Assembly (NCBI GenBank): GCA_964551295.1
Contig: CAZKDJ010000100.1
Span: forward strand, 1 to 14,746
DNA: 14,746 nt
DNA from: JAFGED01 sp964551295
GTDB taxonomy: Bacteria > Chloroflexota > Anaerolineae > B4-G1
Direction of reading: 5' to 3'
The stretch's first letter is position 1; every line of letters starts with the position of its first letter. Shown here piece by piece: positions 6,952 to 13,765 of this stretch. The notes beneath the pieces are model-generated. The model saw only the letters and a program-made list of their open reading frames with translations, made no database searches and was not told the DNA's origin. Both the position numbers and the translations under genes were made by a program.

Positions 6952-8037
6952 TCAGGTGATCGAAAGCGCCTGCACCGGGCAGCGAGTGACGCACAGGCCG
7001 CAGCCGTAACAGGCTTCCGGTGTGAGTTTCGCCTTGTCGTCCACCACGTGGATGGCGTCGTACACGCAACTGGCCTCGCACAGGCCACAGCCGGTGCAGG
7101 TGTCCACGTCCAGTTCAGGCGGTACGTGGGTCGTACGAAACTGTCGTTCCTTCCAGCGCTGGATCGCCAGCCCGCGTATGTCCTCCACCGACGCGTAGCC
7201 GTGCGCGTCCAGCCACGCGTCGATCTGGTGCGCGATCTGGCCATAGATCGAGGGTCCCTTGAGGATGGCGGCGGTGCAAACGCCGACTGCTGACGCTCCC
7301 ACCATCAAGAACTCGATCGCGTCGCTGCCCCTGGTTATACCCCCAACGCCGATGATGGGCAAGTCCACCGCGCGGGCGACGTCAAAGACGCAGCGCAGCG
7401 CCAGGGGTTTCAGCGCCGGGCCGGAGAGCCAGCCGTAACCCTCCTGGCTGCCCATCAGCATCTGACCGGTCTCGACGTCCACGCCCAGGCACGGGCCGAA
7501 GGAGTTGACGGCCACGATGCCGTCGGCTCCTGCCTCGGCGGCAGCCTGGGCGGCGATCGTCATATCGCGGAAGGGACTCAGCTTGACCAACACCGGCATA
7601 TCCACGGCGTCCTTGGCAGCGCGGATGGCGGCCATCATCGGCGAGGGATCGTCGCCGATGTAGTGGGTGGAAAGCTCCAGCGCGTCGGCGAAGGGGCGCA
7701 CGCGGGGGGCCAGTTGGGCGATCTCATCGGCGGTGTAGCCCAGGCTGACGATCAGGGGCACGCCGGCCTCCTTGGCGATTGGGTACTCGCGCGCGATGAA
7801 CTGTTCCACCGGCAGCTCTGACCACAACTCAGTGTTTAGGAATCCGCCGGGGATGCGAGCCATGTTGGGTGTGGGCACTACGGCGGGCTGCACCGAGACG
7901 GTCTTGGCGACGATGGCCCCGGCGCCTCCCTCGGCGCAGGCCTTCATCGCCTCGCCGTTCCATCCTGGCGGCCCGGCGGCAGGCATAACGGGGTTGGCAA
8001 AGCGGATGCCGGCGATTTCGATAGATAGGTCTGCCAT
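6952..8037 (-). CDS. Dihydroorotate/dihydropyrimidine dehydrogenase-like flavoprotein with C-terminal 2[4Fe-4S] ferredoxin (PreA-like)
   Basis: A 361-residue protein. Residues 1-300 form an FMN-binding TIM barrel of the DHOD/PreA family: IRFANPVMPAAG, IVAKTVSV, VLVKLSPF, IVAVNS and the phosphate-binding GVGGITRGSDAIEFLMVGASAVGV. The C-terminus has two CX2CX2CX3C clusters, with Cys 314/317/320/324 and 343/346/349/353. This architecture matches PreA, the catalytic subunit that reduces uracil or thymine with electrons passed through the clusters. No PreT-like NADH subunit is in the window. Oddly, the segment where the family has N-x-S-C-P-N reads ELSTHYIGDD (121-130), so the usual active-site cysteine is not there. 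It follows the DUF3592 gene by 4 nt and the nucleoside importer genes, suggesting use on an imported heterocycle. The assigned family is secure, the substrate is not. Confidence 0.87.
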   Translation of the reverse strand: MADLSIEIAGIRFANPVMPAAGPPGWNGEAMKACAEGGAGAIVAKTVSVQPAVVPTPNMARIPGGFLNTELWSELPVEQFIAREYPIAKEAGVPLIVSLGYTADEIAQLAPRVRPFADALELSTHYIGDDPSPMMAAIRAAKDAVDMPVLVKLSPFRDMTIAAQAAAEAGADGIVAVNSFGPCLGVDVETGQMLMGSQEGYGWLSGPALKPLALRCVFDVARAVDLPIIGVGGITRGSDAIEFLMVGASAVGVCTAAILKGPSIYGQIAHQIDAWLDAHGYASVEDIRGLAIQRWKERQFRTTHVPPELDVDTCTGCGLCEASCVYDAIHVVDDKAKLTPEACYGCGLCVTRCPVQALSIT

Positions 8038-8041
8038 ACGT

Positions 8042-8510
8042 TTACCGCGCGAGTATATTGGTGGTGATGATCACTATGACTATGCCGGCTATCGTAAAGA
8101 CGACCCCAATGGCCAGGGTTCCCCATGCGCCACGGGTAGCCCCGGCCTCCAGCACAGCCTGGTCAGGCTTGTTGGGATTGTAGTAGACGGTGACCTGCTG
8201 TCCAGACCGATACGCTAACTTGGCCTCAGGCCCTGGCCTGGGAGGTATGCCAGTGTCTGGCGCCGACGATGACCTGGTCGCTCGTGTATTGCTGGCCGGA
8301 GATGGAGTACGTGTAGACGACTCGTGGGCTGTACTTGGTGGTGGTCCCATCTTCGTCGTGCTCGGTCTTTATCTCTACCGTTGCTAGCGTGACCTGTCCT
8401 TCGACGGATGGCCAGTCCCTGCTCGCCTTGCTGGTGCGAAAATCGATGAAGCCACGGATGAGCAGAAACAAACCAGCGCCAAGGAAAATCAGACCGAAAA
8501 CCGTGCCTAT
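8042..8510 (-). pseudogene. DUF3592-family membrane protein, frameshifted, with ATA at the start position
   Basis: Two minus-strand frames together give one DUF3592 protein of about 155 residues. The first runs from 8510 to the TGA at 8226-8228: a membrane helix GTVFGLIFLGAGLFLLIRG, then DWPSVEGQV, VVYTYSISGQQYTSDQV. The second ends at TAA 8042-8044: AKLAYRSGQQVTVYYNPNKPDQAVLEAG and a second helix GTLAIGVVFTIAGIVIVIIT. Removing one base from the CCC run at 8231-8233 restores a continuous reading SQARPEAKLAYRSG. At the N-terminus a full AGGAGG (8518-8523) sits exactly 7 nt from an in-frame ATA (8508-8510), with no ATG, GTG or TTG until TTG 8471 inside the first helix. It lies between permease and flavoprotein genes in the operon. 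Either a decayed gene or a sequence error; function of the family unknown. Confidence 0.8.
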
Positions 8511-8543
8511 TTCAGTACCTCCTCTCGTTGGTTAATCTGAGCC

Positions 8544-9470
8544 TTACCTCTCTTCCCGTGAATAGGCTTTCATCAGTGACGCGGGGGTGCCGATGCGCCT
8601 GCGGGCCGCCTCGCCTGCGCTGATCCACAGGACGAGGATGGTAAACAGGAAGGGCAGCATGCCCAGCAGGTTGGGAGGAATTCCCAGTGGTTGCAAGCGA
8701 TACTGCAAAATGCGCACGCCGCCGAACAGGTAGGCGCCCAGCAGCGCGCGCAGCGGATCCCACATGGCGAAGATCGTCAGCGCGACTACGATCCAACCTG
8801 CGCCGGCGGTCATGCCCTCGATCCAGCTCGGGGCATACACCACGGAGAGATAGGCGCCGCCCAGGCCCGATAGCACGCCGCCAAAGACCACCGCCAGGTA
8901 GCGCACCAGTGCCACGTTGACTCCCAGGGAGTCGGCTGTCTCCGGGCTTTCGCCCACCGAGCGGAGAGAGAGGCCCCAGCGGGTGCGGTAGAGCACGAAC
9001 CACAACACGGGCACCAGCAGCGCCGCCAGGTAGACCAGGGGGTCGAACTGGAAGAGCAGATTGCCCAGGATAGGGAGGTCGCTCAGGAGTGGGACGTGTA
9101 CCGTCGGCATGTCCACGGGCAGGGGCTGGCCGACGAACTGCCGGCCCAGGATGCCGCTCAGGCCCAGGCCCAGCATCGTGAGTGCCAGGCCCGAGACGAC
9201 CTGGTTCAGGCGCAGGGTGATGCAGGCAAAGGCGTGCACCAGGGCCATCAGCCCGCCCGCCAGCGCTGCGGCCAGTACGCCCAGCCAGATGTTCTCCGTG
9301 GCCTGTGTGACCCCGAAACCCGTGATCGCTCCCATGATCATCATGCCCTCCACGCCCAGGTTCAGCACGCCCGAGCGCTCGCTGTACACCTCGCCCAAGG
9401 TGCCAAAGAGGAGGGGGGTGCCTGCCGGGATGGTGGCGCGCAGGGCGGATAGGATAAAGTCTAGCAGCAT
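8544..9470 (-). CDS. Nucleoside-type ABC transporter permease (NupQ/YufQ-like)
   Basis: A 308-residue inner-membrane permease of the BPD_transp_2 (RbsC-like) family. It begins MLLDFILSALRATIPAGTPLLFGTLGEVYSERSGVLNLGVEGMM, a hallmark of the second permease in BMP-type nucleoside importers. It has about eight to nine hydrophobic segments and the conserved TRWGLSLRSVGESPETADSLGV coupling loop near residue 160. Its ATG at 9470 shares one base with the stop of the preceding permease (TGATG), so the two are translationally coupled and form the heteromeric channel. A 33-nt gap leads to the DUF3592 gene. Confidence 0.94.
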   Translation of the reverse strand: MLLDFILSALRATIPAGTPLLFGTLGEVYSERSGVLNLGVEGMMIMGAITGFGVTQATENIWLGVLAAALAGGLMALVHAFACITLRLNQVVSGLALTMLGLGLSGILGRQFVGQPLPVDMPTVHVPLLSDLPILGNLLFQFDPLVYLAALLVPVLWFVLYRTRWGLSLRSVGESPETADSLGVNVALVRYLAVVFGGVLSGLGGAYLSVVYAPSWIEGMTAGAGWIVVALTIFAMWDPLRALLGAYLFGGVRILQYRLQPLGIPPNLLGMLPFLFTILVLWISAGEAARRRIGTPASLMKAYSREER

Positions 9471-10567
9471 CAGCCTACCTCCTGTGGCGTCGACCGTCTC
9501 AGGCGAATACGATACCGCGCGAGCAGGTCGCCGGCCAGCACAAAGAGCAGGATCACGCCGTTAAAGACAGAGATGGTAGCTGCCGGCAGGCCCAGCGAGA
9601 TCTGGATGGCGTCACCGCCCACGAGCAGGCCGCCAAGAAGGAGGGAAGTCAGCACGGCTCCCAAAGGGTTGAGGCGGGCCAGCCAGGCGACGATGATGGC
9701 CGTAAAGCCATAACCGGGCGAGATGCCCTCGGGATAGCGCAGGCGGAAGTGAATGCCCGCTACCTCACCCACGCCTGCCAGGCCAGCCAGCCCGCCGCTC
9801 AGTATCATGACCAGGATAGTGCTTTTCAGATAGCTCATACCGGCGTAGCGGGCGGCGGCGGGATTCTCGCCCGTTACGCGGATCTCATAGCCCCAGCGGG
9901 TGCGCATGAGCAGGATGTAGACGGCGACCGCCAGGGCCAGCCCCAGCAGCAGAGTGGGATAGTGAATGCGGCTCCAACCCAGGCGGGGCAGTTGCGCGGC
10001 CGGGGAGAACTTGGCGGTGTAGGGAAAGCCCATCTCACTCTCGCCCTTCCATGGGCCATAGACCAGGTACCGGACCAATTTCTCAGCGATGTACACCAGC
10101 ATCAGGGTCGTGATGACCTCGTTGACCTGCCAGCGCACCCGGAGCAGGGCGGGGATCAGTCCCCACACGGCGCCACCGAGGAATCCGGCCAGGAACATGG
10201 CCGGCAGCAACACCGCTCGTGGCCAATCGGGGAGCGCCAGCGCCAGACCGGTGCCGCAGATAGCGCCCACGAGCAACTGTCCCTCGGCGCCGATGTTCCA
10301 GAAGCGGGCGCGAAAGGCCAGCGTCAACCCGACCCCGGCCAGGATCAGCGGGATGGCCTTGGTCACGGTCTCGGAGAGGGAATACAGGCTGCCAAAGGCC
10401 CCGCCTAATATGCGGCGGTATGCAAAGAAGGGATCGATGCCCAGTGTGAGGAACACGATCCCGATGACGGTCAGTGCCAGGAGAAGCGACACGAACGGGG
10501 TCAGAATCTGTAGCCAGCGTGGGGTGGCGAGCCGCTTTTCGATCTCCAGCGAGAGGGTGTTTTTCAC
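9470..10567 (-). CDS. Nucleoside-type ABC transporter permease (NupP/YufP-like)
   Basis: A 365-residue permease of the same family as the next gene but with the longer N-terminus typical of the first subunit (membrane helix at about 20-45, LTPFVSLLLALTVIGIVFLTLG). AFRARFWNIGAEGQLLVGA and the coupling loop TRWGYEIRVTGENPAAARYAGMS are conserved landmarks. The start is GTG at 10567; it overlaps the ATPase stop by four bases (GTGA), as expected for coupled subunits of one transporter. Confidence 0.94.
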   Translation of the reverse strand: MKNTLSLEIEKRLATPRWLQILTPFVSLLLALTVIGIVFLTLGIDPFFAYRRILGGAFGSLYSLSETVTKAIPLILAGVGLTLAFRARFWNIGAEGQLLVGAICGTGLALALPDWPRAVLLPAMFLAGFLGGAVWGLIPALLRVRWQVNEVITTLMLVYIAEKLVRYLVYGPWKGESEMGFPYTAKFSPAAQLPRLGWSRIHYPTLLLGLALAVAVYILLMRTRWGYEIRVTGENPAAARYAGMSYLKSTILVMILSGGLAGLAGVGEVAGIHFRLRYPEGISPGYGFTAIIVAWLARLNPLGAVLTSLLLGGLLVGGDAIQISLGLPAATISVFNGVILLFVLAGDLLARYRIRLRRSTPQEVG

Positions 10568-12099
10568 GCTGCCGCCTCCTGAACTGGTTGTCGGTGGGAG
10601 CCGGCCATCATCAGCCCGATCTCTTCCAATTTGGCTGTGTCGGCGGGCACGATGCCCATCAACTCGCCGGCGAATAGGACGGCGATCCGGTCGCTCAGGG
10701 CGAATACTTCCTCTAAATCCTCCGAGACCAGCAGCAGGGCGGTGCCGCGTTCGCGTTCCTGCAACAGTTGCCGCCAGACGTACTCGATGGCCCCCACGTC
10801 CAGACCGCTGGTGGGGTGAGCGGTGACCAGCAGCCGGGGCGACTGGGAGGTCTCCCGCGCCAGCATGACGCGCTGGATGTTCCCGCCGGAGAGCAACTTC
10901 AGAGGAGTATCCCGACTTGGGGTCGATACGTCGTACTTGGCGATCAAGTCGTCAGCGAACCGGGCCACGGCGCGGCGATCGAGAAAGACGCCCTGGCTGA
11001 GCTGTTGGCGGCAATAGTCTTTCAGGATTAGGTTCTCGGCCACGCTCATCTCCGGCACCAGTCCGGTGAGCCGCTCGCCGGGGATGTAGCACACGCCCCG
11101 CTCAATGATCTGTTTGGGCGGCTGCCACGTGATCTCTTGCCCATCCACAAGGATGCGGCCCTGCGTGGTCCGTCGCAGGCCGACGAGCGTTTCCACCAGC
11201 TCGCGCTGGCCGTTTCCGGCCACCCCCGCAATACCCAGTATCTCGCCCTGGGCCACGGTGAGTGATACCCCCTTGAGCGCAGGTAATCCCTTGTCGTTCA
11301 GGGCGTGCAAGTTCTCGACACGCAGCACCTCTTGGCCCGGCTCTCTATCTGCCTTCTGGGTGCGGAAGAGTACCTCGCGCCCGACCATCAGACGGGCCAG
11401 TTCGCGCTTGTCGGTGTGCGCCGTCTCCAGGGTGGCTTCGGCGCGCCCTCGGCGCAGCACGGTGATGCGCTCGCTGATGCGCATCACCTCGTCCAGTTTG
11501 TGGGAGATGAGGATGATGGTATTCCCCTCGTCCGCCATACGCTGCAGGATGGCGAAGAGGTCTTCCACCTCGCCGGGGGTTAGCATGGAGGTGGGCTCGT
11601 CCAGGATCAGGATGTCAGCGCCGCGGTAGAGGGCCTTGACGATCTCCACCCGTTGCTGCTCGCCGGCCGAGAGCTGCCAGATGCGCGCGCCGGGGTCTAC
11701 GTCCAGGTGGTATTTCTCTGCAAACTCGGCGATCTTGTCGTGGGTCGCTCGCGCCGGGTCGAAGAACCGGTCTCGCAGTCCCAGGACAATGTTCTCGGCC
11801 ACGGTGTGCGTGGGCACCAGCCGAAAGTGCTGGTGGATCATGCCGATGCCCAGCCCGATGGCCTCACGGGGGGATCGAATGTCTACGCGCTCTCCCCTGA
11901 CGAAAATCTCGCCCGCGTCCGGCTGGTAGATGCCGTATAGGACGTTCATCAGGGTCGTCTTGCCGGCGCCGTTCTCCCCCAGTAACGCGTGGATCTCCCC
12001 GCGTCGGGCGTCAAAGTCAACCGCGTCGTTGGCCAGCACGCCGGGAAAGTGTTTCGTGATGTGGCGCATGGATACGACGTTTGCTGTCGTGGCATTCAT
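10564..12099 (-). CDS. Nucleoside-type ABC transporter ATPase, two ABC domains (NupO/YufO-like)
   Basis: A 511-residue tandem ABC protein. Domain 1 (about 1-250) is canonical: Walker A LGENGAGKTT, GMIHQHFRLVPTHTV as the Q-loop region, signature LSAGEQQRVEIV and Walker B ILILDEPTSML, with ISHKLDEV. Domain 2 (about 260-511) is degenerate as usual in the RbsA/NupO type: GVAGNGQRELVETL in place of Walker A, signature LSGGNIQRVMLARE, and VTAHPTSGLDVG instead of DEPT. It energises import by the two following permeases. The BMP gene lies 90 nt upstream, across a strong hairpin. Confidence 0.95.
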   Translation of the reverse strand: MNATTANVVSMRHITKHFPGVLANDAVDFDARRGEIHALLGENGAGKTTLMNVLYGIYQPDAGEIFVRGERVDIRSPREAIGLGIGMIHQHFRLVPTHTVAENIVLGLRDRFFDPARATHDKIAEFAEKYHLDVDPGARIWQLSAGEQQRVEIVKALYRGADILILDEPTSMLTPGEVEDLFAILQRMADEGNTIILISHKLDEVMRISERITVLRRGRAEATLETAHTDKRELARLMVGREVLFRTQKADREPGQEVLRVENLHALNDKGLPALKGVSLTVAQGEILGIAGVAGNGQRELVETLVGLRRTTQGRILVDGQEITWQPPKQIIERGVCYIPGERLTGLVPEMSVAENLILKDYCRQQLSQGVFLDRRAVARFADDLIAKYDVSTPSRDTPLKLLSGGNIQRVMLARETSQSPRLLVTAHPTSGLDVGAIEYVWRQLLQERERGTALLLVSEDLEEVFALSDRIAVLFAGELMGIVPADTAKLEEIGLMMAGSHRQPVQEAAA

Positions 12100-12123
12100 G
12101 TCTGGCGTTTGCCTTTCTTACAT

Positions 12124-12154
12124 ACCTGGGGGCACCAGGGCGGCGCCCCCAGGT
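12124..12154 (-). repeat. Strong intercistronic hairpin between binding protein and ATPase genes
   Basis: ACCTGGGGGC (12124-12133) is the perfect reverse complement of GCCCCCAGGT (12145-12154), a 10-bp stem with an 11-nt loop. No T tract follows on the minus strand (ATGTAAG instead), so it is not a standard intrinsic terminator. In many binding-protein-dependent importers such a structure after the first gene protects the 3' end of the binding-protein message and lowers expression of the membrane genes. That role is inferred here. Confidence 0.7.
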
Positions 12155-12166
12155 TGGCTTGCTCGT

Positions 12167-12181
12167 AACCTTCGCAAGGTT
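12167..12181 (-). repeat. Short hairpin just after the BMP stop codon
   Basis: AACCTT (12167-12172) and AAGGTT (12176-12181) form a 6-bp stem with a 3-nt loop, 8 nt after the stop codon of the binding-protein gene in the direction of transcription. It precedes the stronger 10-bp hairpin; the two together fill the only sizeable gap within the importer genes. Confidence 0.5.
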
Positions 12182-12189
12182 GTGGTTCG

Positions 12190-13398
12190 TTACCGCGGGA
12201 TGTTCCCGATGTTCCCATCCACGAACCAGTCGATCGACAGCAGTTCGCCGATGCTGGCCCGCTGGCCGTCGGCCAGGCGCTGGGTGCCGTCCTGGTCCGA
12301 GATCGGCCCGGTGAACGGATCGAACAGCATGGCCGGGTCCTTCATCTGCTCCGAGCGCGCCATGACCAGATCGTAGACGCTGATCTCGCCCAGCAGCGGG
12401 TCGGTGACGGTGACAGCTTTCAGGTCGTCCTCGAACTGGGGATTGATCGGTTCGCCAAAGCGAGCGCCCAGGAGGACCGCCTTTTCACGCATCAGCCACC
12501 AGTAGTCGACGTTCTCGAGGTTGGTGTTCGTGTAGGCCCCAGCGTACACCTTGGCGAGAATGTCCTCGTAGATGATGCCCCAATCGACCAACTGACCGCT
12601 CACGGCTGAGTCCGGTCCAAAGTCGCCCATAGGGCTGTAGTGGCTGAAGGTATAGACCGGGTCCCCAGCCTCGGTGTGTCCCTGTCCAACCTCGACCACG
12701 GCGGGCGAGTCCTCGGTAAAGGCCAGCACGTCGACGCCCCCAGAGACCAGCGCCTCGGCGGCCTCGCGGGCGGCTGCCGGGTCGTACCACTCGAACAGCC
12801 AGCGCACGTCGACTGTGGCCTCCGGGTTGGCCTCTTGCACGCCCAGGGTGAAGGCGTTGATGTGCCGCACCACCTCGGGAATCGGGTGGGCGCCCACGTA
12901 GCCGACCTGGTTGCTCTTGGTCAGCGCGCCCGCCATGAGGCCGTTCAGATAGTAGAGCTGGTAAAAGTCGGCCATGTAGGTGCCCAGGTTCGGGGCGCGT
13001 GTGTAGCCGGAGCAGTGGAAGAACAGCTTGTCCGGATATTTCTCGGCGGCAGCGGCGGTGCCGTCCATGAACCCAAAGCTGGTGGTAAGGACCACATCGC
13101 AGTCCTCTTCCACCACGAACCGGTCGAGGAACCGCTCCACATCGGCTTCGGCCACCGACTCGGCGTAGGCCGTCTCCAGCCAATCGAACTTGTCCTCCAC
13201 GTACAGGCGACCCTGTTCGTGGGCGTGGCTCCAGCCATAGTCACCGATCGGCCCCACGTAGATGAAGCAGGCCTTGCGTGTAGGCGCCTCGGCTTCCCCT
13301 TCGCCTGGGGCCTGCGTGGGCTCTGCTTTCGGTGGTTGGCATGCGGTCAGTGCGAGGATGACGCAGACGCTCATCAGGATCAGTAAACGCTTGGACAT
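12190..13398 (-). CDS. BMP-family substrate-binding lipoprotein of a nucleoside-type ABC importer
   Basis: A 402-residue exported lipoprotein. The signal peptide MSKRLLILMSVCVILALTAC ends with a lipobox and Cys 20, followed by a Pro/Thr/Glu/Ala linker (about 21-40). The mature domain starts KACFIYVGPIGDYGWSHAHEQGR, the signature opening of the BMP (Med/PnrA) family. VLTTSFGFMDGTAAAAEKYPD and GQVIGYVG-like positions (QVGYVGAHPIPEVVRHINAFTLG) follow. Family members bind nucleosides or related bases outside the membrane. ATG 13398 has AGGAGG (13403-13408) four bases upstream. It is the first gene of the minus-strand run and has a long structured leader. Confidence 0.95.
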   Translation of the reverse strand: MSKRLLILMSVCVILALTACQPPKAEPTQAPGEGEAEAPTRKACFIYVGPIGDYGWSHAHEQGRLYVEDKFDWLETAYAESVAEADVERFLDRFVVEEDCDVVLTTSFGFMDGTAAAAEKYPDKLFFHCSGYTRAPNLGTYMADFYQLYYLNGLMAGALTKSNQVGYVGAHPIPEVVRHINAFTLGVQEANPEATVDVRWLFEWYDPAAAREAAEALVSGGVDVLAFTEDSPAVVEVGQGHTEAGDPVYTFSHYSPMGDFGPDSAVSGQLVDWGIIYEDILAKVYAGAYTNTNLENVDYWWLMREKAVLLGARFGEPINPQFEDDLKAVTVTDPLLGEISVYDLVMARSEQMKDPAMLFDPFTGPISDQDGTQRLADGQRASIGELLSIDWFVDGNIGNIPR

Positions 13399-13444
13399 TT
13401 TTCCTCCTCTTTTTAGTAGTGTCTAGAAGTCAAAGGCTAAGGCC

Positions 13445-13524
13445 GCGTTCAAAAACAAGTTCGTACTTTTTGGACGAAATCACCCTGGACAACGGGAGAA
13501 AACATTCAAGTTGTTTTTGAACGC
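13445..13524. repeat. 80-bp element with perfect 14-bp terminal inverted repeats
   Basis: GCGTTCAAAAACAA (13445-13458) and TTGTTTTTGAACGC (13511-13524) are exact reverse complements with a 52-nt interior. CTAAG occurs on both sides, each time 3 nt outside the arm (13437-13441 and 13528-13532). It lies in the leader of the importer operon, 47 nt before the BMP start codon. It could be a miniature transposable element or a transcript hairpin; no coding content. Confidence 0.75.
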
Positions 13525-13634
13525 TTACTAAGCAGGTTAGAAGGTGTTTCGTCTGTGCGCATCACCTCCTTTGGATCGGTGTGTCTTCCAGACGATGGTG
13601 GTTAGCACAGGTCGCACCTGGTGTGTTTGGACGA

Positions 13635-13673
13635 CCAGTATAAGTGTACCACTACTGGCGTTACAGCGCCAGT
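13635..13673. repeat. Three-arm overlapping hairpins
   Basis: TACTGG (13653-13658) can pair with upstream CCAGTA (13635-13640), while ACTGGCG (13654-13660) can pair with downstream CGCCAGT (13667-13673, loop TTACAG). The two structures share their middle arm, so they exclude each other. They lie where a promoter or operator of the minus-strand operon would be expected. Confidence 0.55.
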
Positions 13674-13688
13674 GCCCATGTGGGTAGG

Positions 13689-13765
13689 GTGCACTTCACC
13701 TTTGGGGATGGGCTCTGGCATAATGGGCCCAACTTGATGCATGGAAGGCCAAAGGTGAAGCGCAC
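13689..13765 (+). repeat. 17-bp inverted repeat with a start codon in its loop
   Basis: Arms 13689-13705 and 13749-13765 are reverse complements at 16 of 17 positions; the inner 12 (CTTCACCTTTGG / CCAAAGGTGAAG) are perfect. The 43-nt loop contains the ATG (13737) of the transposase-like fragment, and the second arm covers its first codons. Insertion sequences often use such folds to limit transposase translation from outside transcripts; that is an inference here. Confidence 0.75.

Larger units (their letters stand above)
13399..13736. other. Long non-coding leader/junction with several inverted repeats
   Basis: This gap lies upstream of the importer operon on the minus strand. It holds a 14+14 bp inverted repeat, a three-arm hairpin cluster and the first arm of a 17+17 bp repeat, each listed separately. 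On the minus strand AAAGGAGGTGAT (13572 down to 13561) is a perfect 12-base complement of the usual 16S rRNA tail, followed closely by an 18-codon frame (13562 to 13506). The only -10-like box seen for the operon is TATACT (minus strand, 13642 to 13637) with a poor -35, so no promoter is called. Confidence 0.5.

Noticed and set aside
6936..7244. Upstream extension of the TPR-Yip1 reading frame
   Set aside because: It overlaps the ferredoxin domain of the flavoprotein gene and is Arg/Thr-rich nonsense; ATG 6935 has a ribosome site and a TPR start.
9749..10408. 219-residue plus-strand frame opposite the first permease
   Set aside because: It lies entirely antisense to a well-conserved permease, is rich in Gln, His, Gly and Arg, and has no family pattern; it is a GC-rich shadow frame.
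10089..10826. 245-residue plus-strand frame across the permease/ATPase junction
   Set aside because: Low-complexity Arg/Pro/Ser/Ala composition, antisense to two confident genes.
12640..13386. 248-residue plus-strand frame opposite the BMP gene
   Set aside because: It is fully antisense to the conserved lipoprotein gene and shows no recognisable motif; a codon-bias artefact.
13561..13572. 3' end of a 16S rRNA gene
   Set aside because: ATCACCTCCTTT matches the 16S tail, but the flanking sequence (GCGC before, GGATCGG after) is not 16S, so it is a Shine-Dalgarno-like sequence on the other strand.
13637..13642. Minus-strand -10 box TATACT as promoter of the importer operon
   Set aside because: The best -35 at a permitted spacing (CTGTAA, 18 nt) matches only three of six consensus bases.
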